Origin: Cupriavidus necator
GTDB taxonomy: Bacteria; Pseudomonadota; Gammaproteobacteria; Burkholderiales; Burkholderiaceae
NCBI RefSeq assembly: GCF_013141915.1
Contig: NZ_SROX01000003.1
Coordinates: forward strand, 361,453 to 425,452
DNA: 64,000 bases
Direction of reading: 5' to 3'
Shown: piece after piece, positions 8,787 to 18,638 of the stretch
Numbering within the stretch: the stretch's first letter is position 1
Layout: each line of letters opens with the position of its first letter
The notes under the pieces: model-generated
Database searches by the model: none
The model's input: only the letters and a program-made list of their open reading frames with translations
Told to the model about the DNA's origin: nothing
Made by a program: the position numbers and the translations under genes

Positions 8787-9461
8787 ATGGAGCGAGGGGA
8801 AACAGGGGCGAGGGGGGAAGCGCCCGAGAAGACCGGTAGACGGCTTCCACCAGAGGAGCGGGAAGAGCAGATTGTCCGCATGGCCATCGAGCACTTCACG
8901 CGCAATGGCTTCTCCGGCAGCACGCGTGAACTGGCCAAGCAGATCGGTGTGACCCAGCCGCTGCTGTACCGCTACTTCGAAAACAAGGAAGCGCTGATCG
9001 ACCGCGTCTACAACGAGGTATTCCAGTGGCGCCGGGAGTGGGAGCGGCAGATTGCCGATCGGTCCGTGCCGCTCGTCGAGCGCCTGCCTGCCTTTTATGT
9101 CGACTACGCGTCGGTGATCTTGCGCGAGGAGTGGATCCGGATCTTTATTTTCGCCGGCCTGACGCGGGAAGGGATCAACAACAAGTATCTCAGCAAATTG
9201 CGCAACCGAGTCTTCCTCCCGGTGCTGGCCGAGGTGCGGGCCGAGTTCGGCATCGGCGAGCCGCGCAATGCGGCGGAGCTGGAGGCGGAAATCGAGATGA
9301 TCTGGAGTCTGCATGCGTCGATCTTCTATCTCGGGTTGCGCAGGTGGGTGTATGGTCTGAAGGTACCGGTGGATATTGATGCGGCCGTGCGGCAGCAGGT
9401 TGATATGTTCCTTAACGGCGCGCCGGCAGCCATGCGCAAGCTGCGGCAGGCGCGCACCTGA
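8787..9461 (+). CDS. TetR-family transcriptional regulator
   Basis: The protein has 224 residues. The N-terminal helix-turn-helix (about residues 25-70) includes HFTRNGFSGSTRELAKQIGVTQPLLYRYFENKEALIDRVY in the canonical TetR arrangement. The C-terminal ligand-binding domain is all-helical and has no relative I can name. I chose the ATG at 8787 because a GGGGG ribosome site lies about 7 bp upstream; an upstream ATG at 8772 is possible. An operator-like 14-mer sits in its own promoter, and similar sites stand before four other operons, so it is the best local candidate for controlling that set (inference). Confidence 0.9.
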   Translation: MERGETGARGEAPEKTGRRLPPEEREEQIVRMAIEHFTRNGFSGSTRELAKQIGVTQPLLYRYFENKEALIDRVYNEVFQWRREWERQIADRSVPLVERLPAFYVDYASVILREEWIRIFIFAGLTREGINNKYLSKLRNRVFLPVLAEVRAEFGIGEPRNAAELEAEIEMIWSLHASIFYLGLRRWVYGLKVPVDIDAAVRQQVDMFLNGAPAAMRKLRQART

Positions 9462-9488
9462 GCAGGCGCAAGCTCGGAGACGCATGGC

Positions 9489-10412
9489 ATGGATAAGCTG
9501 CTGGCACTGAAGATGTTTGTCGAGGCCGTGGATGCCAAGGGATTTTCGGCAGCGGCCAGGCGGCTGAACCTGGCCACCTCGTCGGTCACGCGCACCATCG
9601 ATGGACTTGAGGAGGAGCTCGGCGCCGTGCTCCTGAACCGTTCGACGCGGCAGGTAACAGTCTCCGAAGCCGGTGCAGCCTACTACCAGCGGGCGCGCAA
9701 GATCCTTGAAGCCGTGGCTGAGGCGGATTCACTGATTGCTGACCGGGGCGATACGCCGGTCGGTCAGTTGCGCGTATCTTTGCCCGTCGCATTTGGACGT
9801 CGCTGCATTGCCCCGTTCCTCGGCGGCCTGATGGCCAAGTATCCCCAGCTGGAACTTGAGGTGACAATGACCGACGAGATCGTCGATCTGATCGGCGAGC
9901 GCATCGACGTGTCGATCCGGCTCGGCAGCGCGGCATCGTACGACGATGTCGTGGCGCGCCAGGTTGGCGTATTCCGGCGAAGGGTCGTTGCCAGCCCGGC
10001 ATACCTGCTTGAGCGTGAAATCCCGGCATCGCCGATCGAACTGGCAAACCATTCGTGTCTGCGCTTCAACTACGGGGCCCATCCTCAAGTCTGGACATTC
10101 CATCGCGAGGGCGAGGAGGTTCAGGTGCCTGTCTCAGGGCGATTCCGCAGCAACAATGCCGAGGTGCTGCGCGAGCTGGCGCTCGCCGACGGCGGCGTCG
10201 GCCTTTTGCCGGATTGGATGGTCGATGAGGACGTGCAGGCTGGCAAGCTGACGTCATTGTTCGATGACTGGACGGTCAATCCCAATCGTGCCAGCTCGGC
10301 AATTACAGCGCTGTATCTGCCTAACCAGCGCGGCTCCCGCCGTATTGCGGCCTTCCTCGACTTTCTGGGCGAGATACCTGGCCCGACTCACAGGGACAGG
10401 GCCGCGGCTTAA
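9489..10412 (+). CDS. LysR-family regulator (small-effector type)
   Basis: This 307-residue LysR protein starts MDKLLALKMFVEAVDAKGFSAAARRLNLATSSVTRTIDGLE, with the winged HTH at residues 1-60. Its periplasmic-binding-protein-like effector domain includes LRVSLPVAFGRRCIAPFL. It follows the TetR gene in the same orientation with a 27-bp gap, so the two may be co-transcribed. The nearest likely targets are the downstream aldolase and MFS genes. Confidence 0.9.
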   Translation: MDKLLALKMFVEAVDAKGFSAAARRLNLATSSVTRTIDGLEEELGAVLLNRSTRQVTVSEAGAAYYQRARKILEAVAEADSLIADRGDTPVGQLRVSLPVAFGRRCIAPFLGGLMAKYPQLELEVTMTDEIVDLIGERIDVSIRLGSAASYDDVVARQVGVFRRRVVASPAYLLEREIPASPIELANHSCLRFNYGAHPQVWTFHREGEEVQVPVSGRFRSNNAEVLRELALADGGVGLLPDWMVDEDVQAGKLTSLFDDWTVNPNRASSAITALYLPNQRGSRRIAAFLDFLGEIPGPTHRDRAAA

Positions 10413-10829
10413 TTGCCCGTTGTGTACCTCGCATTGCGGGTTACATTCAAGCTGATTCTCCAGGCTTGCGATCCTGATGCCTCCTCCTCCAGGAGGATGT
10501 CCCCCAGAGGCGTGGCCAAGTCCGCGCTGTGCTTTACGACAACATTCCTGCAACTCGAGATTTCCTACACGGCGTATCCGATTCGCTTCTGATAAGTGAA
10601 TGAGGCCGAGGGTGCTGCGGGCGTATGCCGTGTCGTCGCGACGAACATGTCGAAGACAAAGTGTCTCTCGCGCGGGCATTTCGCTGCGCGCTGCCAACGG
10701 CTGTTCCAGTTGGTCTTATGCAAACGCTTAATTGCGCCGTGGCATCGGGGTCCGTTGTTCTGCTGCTGGCATAGGCCTTGCTGATTGGCTCGGGCCCGAT
10801 AGGCCAACAACAACAGACAGGAGATACCC
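10413..10829. other. Intergenic region upstream of the class II aldolase
   Basis: This 417-bp region has no convincing coding sequence. There is a short CCTCC/GGAGG fold near 10485-10500. The ribosome site AGGAG at 10820 serves the aldolase gene. I see no operator matching the 14-mer family. Confidence 0.4.
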
Positions 10830-11618
10830 ATGCGTTCGAACTACAGCGATGCCGAGTGGAAGACGCGCTGCGAACTCGCAGCGCTCTATCGAATCCTAGC
10901 CCATCACAGAATGACGGATCACATCTATACGCACATCAGCGCGCGGGTGCCCGGCACGGATGAACATCATTTCCTGATCAATCCGTATGGCCTGATGTTC
11001 CATGAAATCACGGCTTCCAGTCTGGTCAAGATCGATATGCATGGCCGGATCCTGGAGAGCGGAAGCAAGGGACCGCAGCGGGTGAATACCGCGGGCTTCA
11101 TGATTCATTCCGCAGTCCACATGGCCCGCCATGATATTTCCTGTGTCGTGCATACCCATACCGCCGCAGGTATCGCAGTATCCGCACAGGAACAGGGGTT
11201 GTTGCCCATTAGTCAGCACGCGCTCAAGTTCTACGAGCGAATCTCTTACCATGAGTATGAAGGAATCGCGTCAGACGAAGCGGAGCGGGCCAGGCTGGTA
11301 GCTGACCTTGGAAACAACAAGGCAATGGTCCTGCGCAACCATGGACTGCTGGCGGCGGGAACCACGGTCGCGGAGGCGTTTATTGTCATCTACTATCTGG
11401 AGCGTGCATGTCAGGCGCAAGTGGCGGCACTTGCCGGCGGCTCCAGGCTGACATATCCGCCTGTCGCGGTGAGGCAGCACACCGCGCAGCAGTTTGCAGA
11501 ACTCGATATTGCCGACAACCTCGCCATCGATACCGGTGGCCTGCAAAGCTACCATCAGGTCGGCTTTGACGCAGCGATCAGATTGATCAAGGACGACGCT
11601 CCGAGATACGACAGCTGA
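10830..11618 (+). CDS. Class II aldolase/adducin-family protein
   Basis: The protein has 262 residues. Class II aldolase features include MTDHIYTHISARVPG, the zinc-binding His pair in CVVHTHTAAG (about residues 106-115) and a third His in LRNHGLLAAG (about residue 172). Such proteins catalyse retro-aldol cleavage or decarboxylation of sugar phosphates, hydroxy-acids or hydroxyketones, and many catabolic members in beta-proteobacteria have unknown substrates. An MFS transporter follows 154 bp downstream, so substrate uptake and cleavage may be paired. Confidence 0.85.
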   Translation: MRSNYSDAEWKTRCELAALYRILAHHRMTDHIYTHISARVPGTDEHHFLINPYGLMFHEITASSLVKIDMHGRILESGSKGPQRVNTAGFMIHSAVHMARHDISCVVHTHTAAGIAVSAQEQGLLPISQHALKFYERISYHEYEGIASDEAERARLVADLGNNKAMVLRNHGLLAAGTTVAEAFIVIYYLERACQAQVAALAGGSRLTYPPVAVRQHTAQQFAELDIADNLAIDTGGLQSYHQVGFDAAIRLIKDDAPRYDS

Positions 11619-11772
11619 CGCCTGGCGTCGCGCAGCGCCGGGCCTCTCCGGCTTCCGAAAGTCTGTACGAAAGGTGTATCGCCCCGAATTGCGAAAGCGA
11701 GCAAGGCAGGCGGTCAACCGCGCACGCCTGCTCGCCTGGTACAACGCATAACTATATAAGGATGGAAGAGAC

Positions 11773-13227
11773 ATGACCCCAGTCGATCAGCGCTGTATGC
11801 GCAAGATCCTCATCCGGTTCCTCCCCTTGTTGCTGATCTGCTATGTGGTTGCGCACCTGGATCGCGTCAATGTCGGCTACGCGGCATTGACGATGAACCA
11901 CGATATCGGCTTGACGACGGCGGCCTTCGGGCTGGGTGCGGGCCTGTTCTTCATTACGTACTTTGCTTTCGAGATTCCGTCCAACCTGGCCCTGGAGCGG
12001 TTCGGCGCGAGACGCTGGATTGCCCGCATCATGCTCACCTGGGGACTGCTGTCCGGTGCCACGGCATTCGTGCAGGGCGAGACGGGCTTCTACGTGGTCC
12101 GCCTGCTGCTTGGTGCGGCGGAAGCCGGGTTTTTCCCAGGCATCCTCATTTTTCTGACGCTATGGGTGCCGGGCAAATGGCGGGCAACCTTCGTCGGCAG
12201 CTTTATGGTGGCGATTCCGCTGGCAAGCGTGGTCGGTGCGCCGGTCTCCGCCTTTCTGATCAACAGCCCTGGACTCTGGGGGCTGAAAAGCTGGCAGACG
12301 ATGTTCCTGATCGAAGCCGTGCCCGCGATCTTCCTCGCCTTCGTTGTGCTAAGGGTGTTGCGTGACACGCCGGACCAAGCTGAATGGCTGGATCCCGAAG
12401 AGAAGCGGTGGTTGCAGCAGGCACTGGCCGCAGAACGGCAGCAGGCGAGTGGAGGGCAGAAGGAGACGCTGGTCGATATCCTGAAGAATCCACGGGTCTG
12501 GTTGCTCGCCTTTGTCTACTTCGGCATCACGGGATTTTCTTATGGCATGGCCTTCTTCCTGCCCCTGATCTTGAAAGATGCAAATCTGTCCGTGATGCAG
12601 ACCGGCGTGGCTACGGCGTTGCCGTTTGCCGTCGGAGCCATTGGCATGGTGGTCTGGGGCAGGCGCTCCGATCGGTTGGGGGAACGCCGGCAGCATGTCC
12701 TCATCCCGTTGATGATTGCCGTGGTGGGTCTTGCTGCGTCCACGATGGCGCCGTCTCCCTGGCTCAAGATCGTCCTCATCAGCGTTTCGGCCTTCGGGGT
12801 CATGGCGGCACTGCCGGTGTTCTGGACGTTGCCGCCACTGCTGTTCGGCGCCTCGATCGGGGCGGGAGGCATTGCGATGATCAATTCGCTTGGCAACATC
12901 TCCGGCTTCGCGCACTCGCTGCTTATGGGAGTCATCAGGGATAAGACGGGAAGCTACACATATGGCCTGATTCTCATCTCGGTGGTCGGTGCCTGTGGCT
13001 TCATCGTGTTGATGGTATTGACCCGGAAGCTGTCTGGCCGACCGGGGAACAGTCTCTCCCTGACACCACAGCGACAACCGACAGGTTGCGGGAGTCATAC
13101 GGACTTCGTAACCACAGGAAGCCGCGCTAGCGCAGCCTATGGCGGGCCCGCCTCCTCCTTCGGCAGGGGCCGTTCGTCGACGCATGTAAAGGAAAGAGGG
13201 GAAGCGGATTCACATGCTGCTTCATGA
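11773..13227 (+). CDS. MFS transporter, anion:cation symporter (ACS) family
   Basis: This 484-residue transporter has about 12 membrane segments. The ACS-type signature LDRVNVGYAAL is near residue 30, and the GARRWIARIMLTWG loop follows helix 2. ACS members import organic anions such as tartrate, galactonate, phthalate or hydroxyaromatic acids. The last 50 or so residues (from about GNSLSLTP) are polar, low in hydrophobicity and longer than usual, possibly read-through past a lost stop. It is preceded by an aldolase-type enzyme and followed by an OYE. It is similar in type to the MFS at 57149. Confidence 0.9.
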   Translation: MTPVDQRCMRKILIRFLPLLLICYVVAHLDRVNVGYAALTMNHDIGLTTAAFGLGAGLFFITYFAFEIPSNLALERFGARRWIARIMLTWGLLSGATAFVQGETGFYVVRLLLGAAEAGFFPGILIFLTLWVPGKWRATFVGSFMVAIPLASVVGAPVSAFLINSPGLWGLKSWQTMFLIEAVPAIFLAFVVLRVLRDTPDQAEWLDPEEKRWLQQALAAERQQASGGQKETLVDILKNPRVWLLAFVYFGITGFSYGMAFFLPLILKDANLSVMQTGVATALPFAVGAIGMVVWGRRSDRLGERRQHVLIPLMIAVVGLAASTMAPSPWLKIVLISVSAFGVMAALPVFWTLPPLLFGASIGAGGIAMINSLGNISGFAHSLLMGVIRDKTGSYTYGLILISVVGACGFIVLMVLTRKLSGRPGNSLSLTPQRQPTGCGSHTDFVTTGSRASAAYGGPASSFGRGRSSTHVKERGEADSHAAS

Positions 13228-13612
13228 TCCATCGGGGCGCGCTCCGCGGCGCTACGCGTAAGGAAGCAGCGGCCACCAGCCCATCTTGCGCGCGCTGCCC
13301 ATTCTCCAGGCGTGCCGCGGACAGGGTTTTCTGAGCCTGGCGGCACGTCTTTGCGGGAGAACAGGGTGGGGCATGTGTGCCGCCCGGGCTGACTTGAGCC
13401 AGACGTTGCGCCGCGCGCAACGCAGACTTGCGCTACGAACCCATTCTCAGCGAAGGGCGGCTTGCCTACGCTTCAAGGCACCGGAGCCCTGTCGGGCCAA
13501 TTGCTCGCAGGACATCGAAGCTCCGCGCGTATCGTTCGCCGCCTCACCATCACCGGGAGCTCGCGGCGCAACAGGATCGAAAGCACTTCTCCACGCATCA
13601 GGAAGTCCATCC
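13228..13612. other. Intergenic region upstream of the first OYE
   Basis: These 385 bp have an open reading frame that continues into the OYE, but its translation is Arg/Ala/Ser-rich without family similarity. I treat it as non-coding. No clear promoter or operator is visible. Confidence 0.4.
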
Positions 13613-14740
13613 ATGACTACTCATCTCTTCCGTCCGATCTCGGTCGGTCCGCTGTCCCTGCCGCATCGCGTGGCGATGGCGCCACTTACCCGTTCGCGTG
13701 CGGGCCAGCCCGGCAACATACCGACCGACATGAACACGACGTACTACCGGCAGCGTGCATCGGCGGCGTTGATCATCTCGGAAGCGACCCAGATTTCGCC
13801 GCAAGGTCAGGGCTACGCCTGGACACCCGGTATCCATACCGAGGCGCAGATCGATGGCTGGCGGGCCGTGGCCGATGCCGTTCACGCTGAAGGGGGCAGG
13901 ATGTTCCTGCAGCTGTGGCACGTGGGCCGGGTTTCGCACCCCATGTTCCAGCCCGGCAACGCGTTGCCGGTCGCCCCCAGCGCCTTGCCTGTTCCTGGCA
14001 AGACCTTCGTAACCGATGCGGACGGCAATGGCATCTGGGCCGAAATACCGGTGCCGCAAGCCCTGACGGCGGCGGGGATTGCAGACATCGTGGCGGACTA
14101 CCGCCAGGCTGCACGCAATGCCATATCTGCGGGGATGGACGGCGTGGAAATCCATGCAGGCAACGGCTACTTGCTCGACCAGTTCATCAATTCCGCCAGT
14201 AACCATCGGCAGGACAACTATGGCGGCAGCATCGAGAACCGCGCGCGCTTCCTGCTCGAGGTGGTTGACGCGGTCAGTGCGGAGATTGGTGCCGAGCGCG
14301 TGGCCGTACGCCTGACGCCAATGGGTCGCTTCATGGGCATGGGCGATGCGACGCCGGAGGACACCTTCGGCTACATCGTCGGGCGCCTCAACGACTGGCC
14401 GCTCGCCTACCTGCACCTCGTGGAGCCCGCCATCGTCGGCACTGTGCGGGATGAGCAGGTTGATCCTCGCTGGGACGCCATCATCCGACAGTTGCGCAAG
14501 ACCTATCAGGGGGTGTTGATGCTGGCGGGCGGCTATGACGGTGAGAGCGCCGAACGAGCCGTCGCGGATGGCCGTGCCGACATCATTGCGTTCGGTCGTC
14601 CGTTCATCGGCAACCCCGACCTGCCTGAACGGCTGCGTGGCGACCATCCGCTGAATACGCCCGACCCTGCCGCTTTCTTCGGTGGCGGCGCGGAGGGCTA
14701 CGTGGATTATCCCGAACTGGACCAAAGTCAGGCGGCGTGA
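13613..14740 (+). CDS. Old Yellow Enzyme-family FMN alkene reductase
   Basis: The protein has 375 residues. OYE features in order are LFRPISVGPLSLPHRVAMAPLTRSRA at the N-terminus, the LWHVGRVSH loop, the substrate-binding pair in VEIHAGNGYLLDQF (HxxN type, about residues 179-182), NYGGSIENRARF, and C-terminal FMN phosphate contacts LAGGYDGESAE and IAFGRPFIGNPDL. It reduces activated C=C bonds or nitro groups with NAD(P)H. I chose the ATG at 13613 at the family N-terminus, although the frame is open upstream. It is followed by a cupin gene 44 bp downstream. Confidence 0.93.
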   Translation: MTTHLFRPISVGPLSLPHRVAMAPLTRSRAGQPGNIPTDMNTTYYRQRASAALIISEATQISPQGQGYAWTPGIHTEAQIDGWRAVADAVHAEGGRMFLQLWHVGRVSHPMFQPGNALPVAPSALPVPGKTFVTDADGNGIWAEIPVPQALTAAGIADIVADYRQAARNAISAGMDGVEIHAGNGYLLDQFINSASNHRQDNYGGSIENRARFLLEVVDAVSAEIGAERVAVRLTPMGRFMGMGDATPEDTFGYIVGRLNDWPLAYLHLVEPAIVGTVRDEQVDPRWDAIIRQLRKTYQGVLMLAGGYDGESAERAVADGRADIIAFGRPFIGNPDLPERLRGDHPLNTPDPAAFFGGGAEGYVDYPELDQSQAA

Positions 14741-14784
14741 ATACCCCTGCCTTTCCGGTACACGACCCAATAAATAGCTGACAT

Positions 14785-15162
14785 ATGAACATGCCAATCA
14801 AATCAGTGGACACCAACAGAGTGCCCTGGGAGTTCCTTGAAATTCCTGAGTTAGGCGCAAAGCTGCCGGTCAAGACCTGCCATGTCGACGATGAAACCGG
14901 CGTCTCCATTTCCAAGATCTGCTACAAGGCAGGCTTCATTAATCGGTCTCACTGGCACAATTGCTCTCATGGTATCTACGTTCTGGACGGGATCCTGAAG
15001 ACGCATGCCGGAGAGTTCGGCCCGGGGAGCTTTGTGTGGTTCCAGGAGGGCACCACCATGTTCCATGGAGCGACCGAGGACAATGACGTGACGTTCCTGT
15101 TCATTACCAACAAGGCTTTCGATATCCACTACGAACATATCGAAGGCGCCAGAGCCGGGTAG
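14785..15162 (+). CDS. Cupin-fold protein
   Basis: This 125-residue single-domain protein has the cupin pattern SHWHNCSHGIYVLDG (metal-type His residues about 55-62) and PGSFVWFQEGTTMFHGA. Cupins of this size are often dioxygenases, isomerases or sensors. It follows the OYE and ends at a strong bidirectional terminator. Function is unknown; detoxification or a ring-cleavage step is possible. Confidence 0.75.
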   Translation: MNMPIKSVDTNRVPWEFLEIPELGAKLPVKTCHVDDETGVSISKICYKAGFINRSHWHNCSHGIYVLDGILKTHAGEFGPGSFVWFQEGTTMFHGATEDNDVTFLFITNKAFDIHYEHIEGARAG

Positions 15163-15186
15163 TTCAGCATAGTAGTGCTTCTCGCC

Positions 15187-15220
15187 AATGAGAAACCCGC
15201 CAGCCGGCGGGTTTCTCATT
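15187..15220. terminator. Bidirectional intrinsic terminator
   Basis: A perfect 15-bp stem runs from 15187-15201 (AATGAGAAACCCGCC) to 15206-15220 with a 4-nt AGCC loop. It lies between the convergent cupin (plus) and Zn alcohol dehydrogenase (minus) genes. A/T-rich stem ends on both sides can supply U tracts in both directions. Confidence 0.85.
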
Positions 15221-15254
15221 CTTGCGTGGCACTTGCTGGAAGGGGCCTTGCCCG

Positions 15255-16328
15255 TCAGGGCTTCAGTGCTAGTTTCACGACTCCATCGCGCTGATGACCG
15301 AATAGTTCGTATGCCGCAACGACGTCATCGAGCGAGTAGGTGTGCGTGACGAGATGATCGAGCTTGATACGCTGACTCGATACCACATTCAGCAGCCGCC
15401 GCATGCGTTCCTTGCCGCCTGGGCAGGTGGAAGTCACAATGCGTTTGTTCGCAAGGCCGGCCCCGAACCCGTCGAGCGGGATGGGGATGCTCTTGGAATA
15501 GATGCCGACGCTTGAGATCGTTCCGCCCGGGCGTGTCACGTTGACGCAGGTAGCGATCGTCTCATCCCTGCCCAGGCATTCGAGCGCGACATCCGCGCCC
15601 ACGCCTTGCGTAAGCTTCATCACTTCCTCGACGACATCGCACTTCGTTGGATTGAGCAGGACATCTGCACCCATTGTCTTGGCCTTCTGCAGGCGGTCCT
15701 CGACCGGATCGACTGCGATGATCAGGCCGGCGCCCATCAGCCGCGCACCGCTTGTCGCGCACAGTCCGATAGGCCCTTGCGCCACCACGACCACAACGTC
15801 GCCGATCTTGACACCGGCAGATTCGGCAGCGGAAAAGCCGGTACTGACGATATCCGGCACCAGTAGCACGTCCTCGTCGGTGAGGTTGTCGGGGATCACG
15901 GTCAGGTTGGCTTGCGCGTCCGGTACAACAAAGTATTCCGCCTGGCAGCCATCGAGGTAGTTGCCGATCTTCCAGCCCCCCGCGACTTTCCAGCCGCTGG
16001 CGGAATTGCTGCCGCACTGGGAATGGAACCCCATCAGGCATGACGAGCACTGGCCACACGGGGTGACCGCCGCGCACAGCACGCGCTGGCCCTCATGATA
16101 GCCCTTCACTTGCGAGCCGAGTTTCTCGATGATTCCGATCGGCTCGTGCCCCAGCGTCAGGCCCTTCTCGACGGGATACTCGCCTTTCAGGATATGGATG
16201 TCGGTACCACAAATGGTTGTAGTGGTAATGCGGATCAGCGCATCGGTCGGACCGACGTCGGGAATGGGTTTGTCCTCCAGTGCGATACGGCCAGGCTCTA
16301 CGAACACAGTTGCTTTCATGGTTGCCAT
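15255..16328 (-). CDS. Zn-dependent medium-chain alcohol dehydrogenase
   Basis: The protein has 357 residues. Catalytic zinc ligands are in TICGTDIH (Cys/Asp) and TLGHEPIG (His/Glu), with structural zinc cysteines in PCGQCSSCLMGFHSQCG. The cofactor motif is near VVVAQGPIGLCATSGARLMGA, followed by IIAVDPVEDR (the Asp suggests NAD). It looks like the secondary-alcohol/formaldehyde-type branch of the zinc ADHs. I chose the ATG at 16328 (MATMKATV) because CAGGAG lies upstream. Paired operator-like 14-mers lie at 16443-16471. A decayed relative of this gene sits at 32555-32860. Confidence 0.92.
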   Translation of the reverse strand: MATMKATVFVEPGRIALEDKPIPDVGPTDALIRITTTTICGTDIHILKGEYPVEKGLTLGHEPIGIIEKLGSQVKGYHEGQRVLCAAVTPCGQCSSCLMGFHSQCGSNSASGWKVAGGWKIGNYLDGCQAEYFVVPDAQANLTVIPDNLTDEDVLLVPDIVSTGFSAAESAGVKIGDVVVVVAQGPIGLCATSGARLMGAGLIIAVDPVEDRLQKAKTMGADVLLNPTKCDVVEEVMKLTQGVGADVALECLGRDETIATCVNVTRPGGTISSVGIYSKSIPIPLDGFGAGLANKRIVTSTCPGGKERMRRLLNVVSSQRIKLDHLVTHTYSLDDVVAAYELFGHQRDGVVKLALKP

Positions 16329-17127
16329 GCGGGTCTCCTGTTGGCGGGGCATTCTGATCGCACTACGGGCCAGGGCAGCCCGTCGTACGATCGGCGTCTC
16401 CAGCGGCAATCAGCATGCCTCTGAGTCAATGACGCTTGATAGTTATCGATCGACCACTTATCGAGCGAGCGCCAACCATCCTGGTTCCTGGTTCGTTCTT
16501 GCCAGCAATGGTTTCAGGTGGGGAATGATCATGGTGCTGTCCGGGCAGGTCCCGTTCAGCGGCTCTCGCCAATGCAAGATGGTGATCGATGGATAAATTG
16601 TAGAATGCGCTTTCGAGGCAGGGTAGCTCTGTGGGCTAGTGGTTTACCCCTTTGGGTCGGCGTAATCATGGCGTTGGTACCTACAGTACTTCGACGATCT
16701 TAGGGGGCTGCACCGTGCCACCGATCATGCGGATGCACTCCAGGATTGAAAACTGGAGCCGTGCAATACATGTCGTCGGCTACTACAGTTTGTCCACAAC
16801 GAATACACCGAGATCGTGACAACACGGAGAGCTCAAAAGCTATGCGCGGACGCTCCTCGTCCGTATCGCATCTTTTATCTCGTGCCATCAACATTGATAC
16901 CGCGCTCGATGGAGTTGGACTATTCTAGTCACGGCCGCTCATACATTGCTATCAGCGCTTCGGGCGGTATCACTGTACCGTTAGCGTCTAACGTACTGAT
17001 TTTCAGGCGGAGGAGTTCTTGTGGCTGCGGTTCGACTAAATAGGGAGCACTCTGCCCGCATTCAGCACGCCCACAAACATCCGGCGCGAGCCAATGAGGT
17101 CGCGCCATGCACCAAAGGAACCCCAAC
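16329..17127. other. Divergent intergenic region ADH / catalase with operator-like sites
   Basis: Two 14-mers, TTATCGATCGACCA (16443-16456) and TTATCGAGCGAGCG (16458-16471), are 1 bp apart, the same geometry as at 940-968. A third, TGATCGATGGATAA (16583-16596), is followed by TAGAAT at 16601. Two short minus-strand frames (16700-16894, with a CIRCG motif, and 16929-17171, ending PPEALIAMYERP) could be small genes or remnants, but I cannot support either. The catalase ribosome site AAGGAA is at 17114. Confidence 0.45.
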
Positions 17128-18576
17128 ATGAAGAAGCTCACGACCGCATTTGGCGCTCCTGTCGCCGACAATCAAAATATCCAGACTGCCGGTGCGCGCG
17201 GACCTGCACTGCTACAGGATGTCTGGCTCTTGGAGAAACTGGCGCACTTCGACCGCGAGGTCATCCCCGAGCGCCGCATGCACGCAAAAGGCTCCGGCGC
17301 CTACGGCACATTCACGGTTACGAAAGACATCGCCAAGTACACGCGTGCCGACCTGTTCTCGGAAATCGGCAAGAAGACGGAAGTGTTTGTGCGCTTCTCG
17401 TCAGTGGCCGGCGAGCGTGGTGCGGCCGATGCCGAGCGGGACATCCGCGGCTTTGCGATCAAGTTCTACACGGAAGAAGGCAACTGGGACCTGGTGGGCA
17501 ACAACACGCCAGTGTTCTTCCTCCGCGATCCGCTCAAGTTCCCCGATCTGAACCACGCCGTGAAGCGCGACCCGCGTACCGGCTTGCGAAGCGCCGAGAA
17601 CAACTGGGACTTCTGGACCAGCCTGCCCGAAGCGCTGCACCAGATCACCATTGTCATGAGCGACCGCGGCATCCCGCGCAGTTGGCGTCATATGCACGTC
17701 TTCGGCAGCCACACGTACAGCTTCATTAGTCAGGACATGCAGCGCTACTGGGTAAAGTTTCACTTCGTGACCCAGCAGGGCATCCAGAACCTGACCGACG
17801 CCGAGGCTGCCGAAGTCACGGGGCAGGATCGCGAGTATCACCAGCGTGACCTGTACGAAGCCATCGACCGTGGCGATTTCCCGCGCTGGAAGCTCTGCGT
17901 GCAGATCATGCCCGAGGCCGATGCCAGCAAGGTGCCGTACAACCCATTCGACTTGACCAAGATCTGGCCGAAGAAGGACTATCCGCTGATCGAAGTTGGC
18001 ATGCTGGAGCTCAATCGCAATCCGGACAACCACTTCGCCGAAGTCGAGCAAGCATCGTTTGCACCGTCGACAATTGTTCCTGGCATCGGCTTCTCTCCGG
18101 ACAAGATGCTGCAGGGCCGTCTGTTCTCGTATGGCGACGCCGCGCGCTATCGTCTGGGTGTCAACCACCATCTGATCCCGGTGAATTCGCCGAAGGCCGC
18201 GAAGTATGTCAACAGCTATCACCGGGATGGCCGGATGCGCACGGACAACAACCAGGGTGGCACCATCGCGTATGAGCCAAATACGAAGGGCGAGTGGGCT
18301 GACCAGCCCGACTTCCTCGAGCCGCCGCTGACGCTGGAAGGCGCGGCCGACCACTGGAACCATCGCGCGGACGACGACTACTTCTCTCAGCCGGGGGCGC
18401 TGTTCCGCCTGATGTCGCCAGCGCAGCAGCAGTCACTGTTCGACAACACGTCTCGTTCGATCAAGGGTGTATCGAAGCACATTCAGCAACGCCACATCGA
18501 CCACTGCACGGCCGCCGACCCGGCCTACGGTGCCGGCGTAGCTGCGGCGATTGAACGTATCGAAAGCCAAAGGTAA
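17128..18576 (+). CDS. katA: Monofunctional heme catalase (clade 3, KatA type)
   Basis: This 482-residue small-subunit catalase carries the distal His in [12 protein letters not shown] (His52), the Asn in [15 protein letters not shown] (about residue 125) and the proximal heme Tyr in [15 protein letters not shown] (about residue 335). It converts hydrogen peroxide to water and oxygen. I chose the ATG at 17128 (MKKLTTAFG), with an AAGGAA site upstream, over an ATG seven codons earlier. The ankyrin gene follows 62 bp downstream, a known arrangement for KatA and its AnkB-type partner. Confidence 0.95.
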   Translation: MKKLTTAFGAPVADNQNIQTAGARGPALLQDVWLLEKLAHFDREVIPERRMHAKGSGAYGTFTVTKDIAKYTRADLFSEIGKKTEVFVRFSSVAGERGAADAERDIRGFAIKFYTEEGNWDLVGNNTPVFFLRDPLKFPDLNHAVKRDPRTGLRSAENNWDFWTSLPEALHQITIVMSDRGIPRSWRHMHVFGSHTYSFISQDMQRYWVKFHFVTQQGIQNLTDAEAAEVTGQDREYHQRDLYEAIDRGDFPRWKLCVQIMPEADASKVPYNPFDLTKIWPKKDYPLIEVGMLELNRNPDNHFAEVEQASFAPSTIVPGIGFSPDKMLQGRLFSYGDAARYRLGVNHHLIPVNSPKAAKYVNSYHRDGRMRTDNNQGGTIAYEPNTKGEWADQPDFLEPPLTLEGAADHWNHRADDDYFSQPGALFRLMSPAQQQSLFDNTSRSIKGVSKHIQQRHIDHCTAADPAYGAGVAAAIERIESQR

Positions 18577-18638
18577 GAACGGCCCTGCGTCTGACCTGTA
18601 CAGCTCTCTCCCGCCTTGCGGGGGAGAGAACAAGGATA

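Noticed and set aside
10485..10505. Terminator hairpin after the LysR gene at 9489
   Set aside because: The stem is only about 5 bp, and no U tract follows.
12349..13185. A 278-codon minus-strand frame in the MFS gene
   Set aside because: It is antisense to a well-supported transporter and has a shadow-type composition.
13286..13612. N-terminal extension of the first OYE by 109 codons
   Set aside because: The extension is Arg/Ala/Ser-rich and unlike the family; the OYE fold starts at 13613.
16700..17171. Two small minus-strand genes upstream of the catalase
   Set aside because: No ribosome site or family resemblance is clear; a CIRCG motif alone is not enough.
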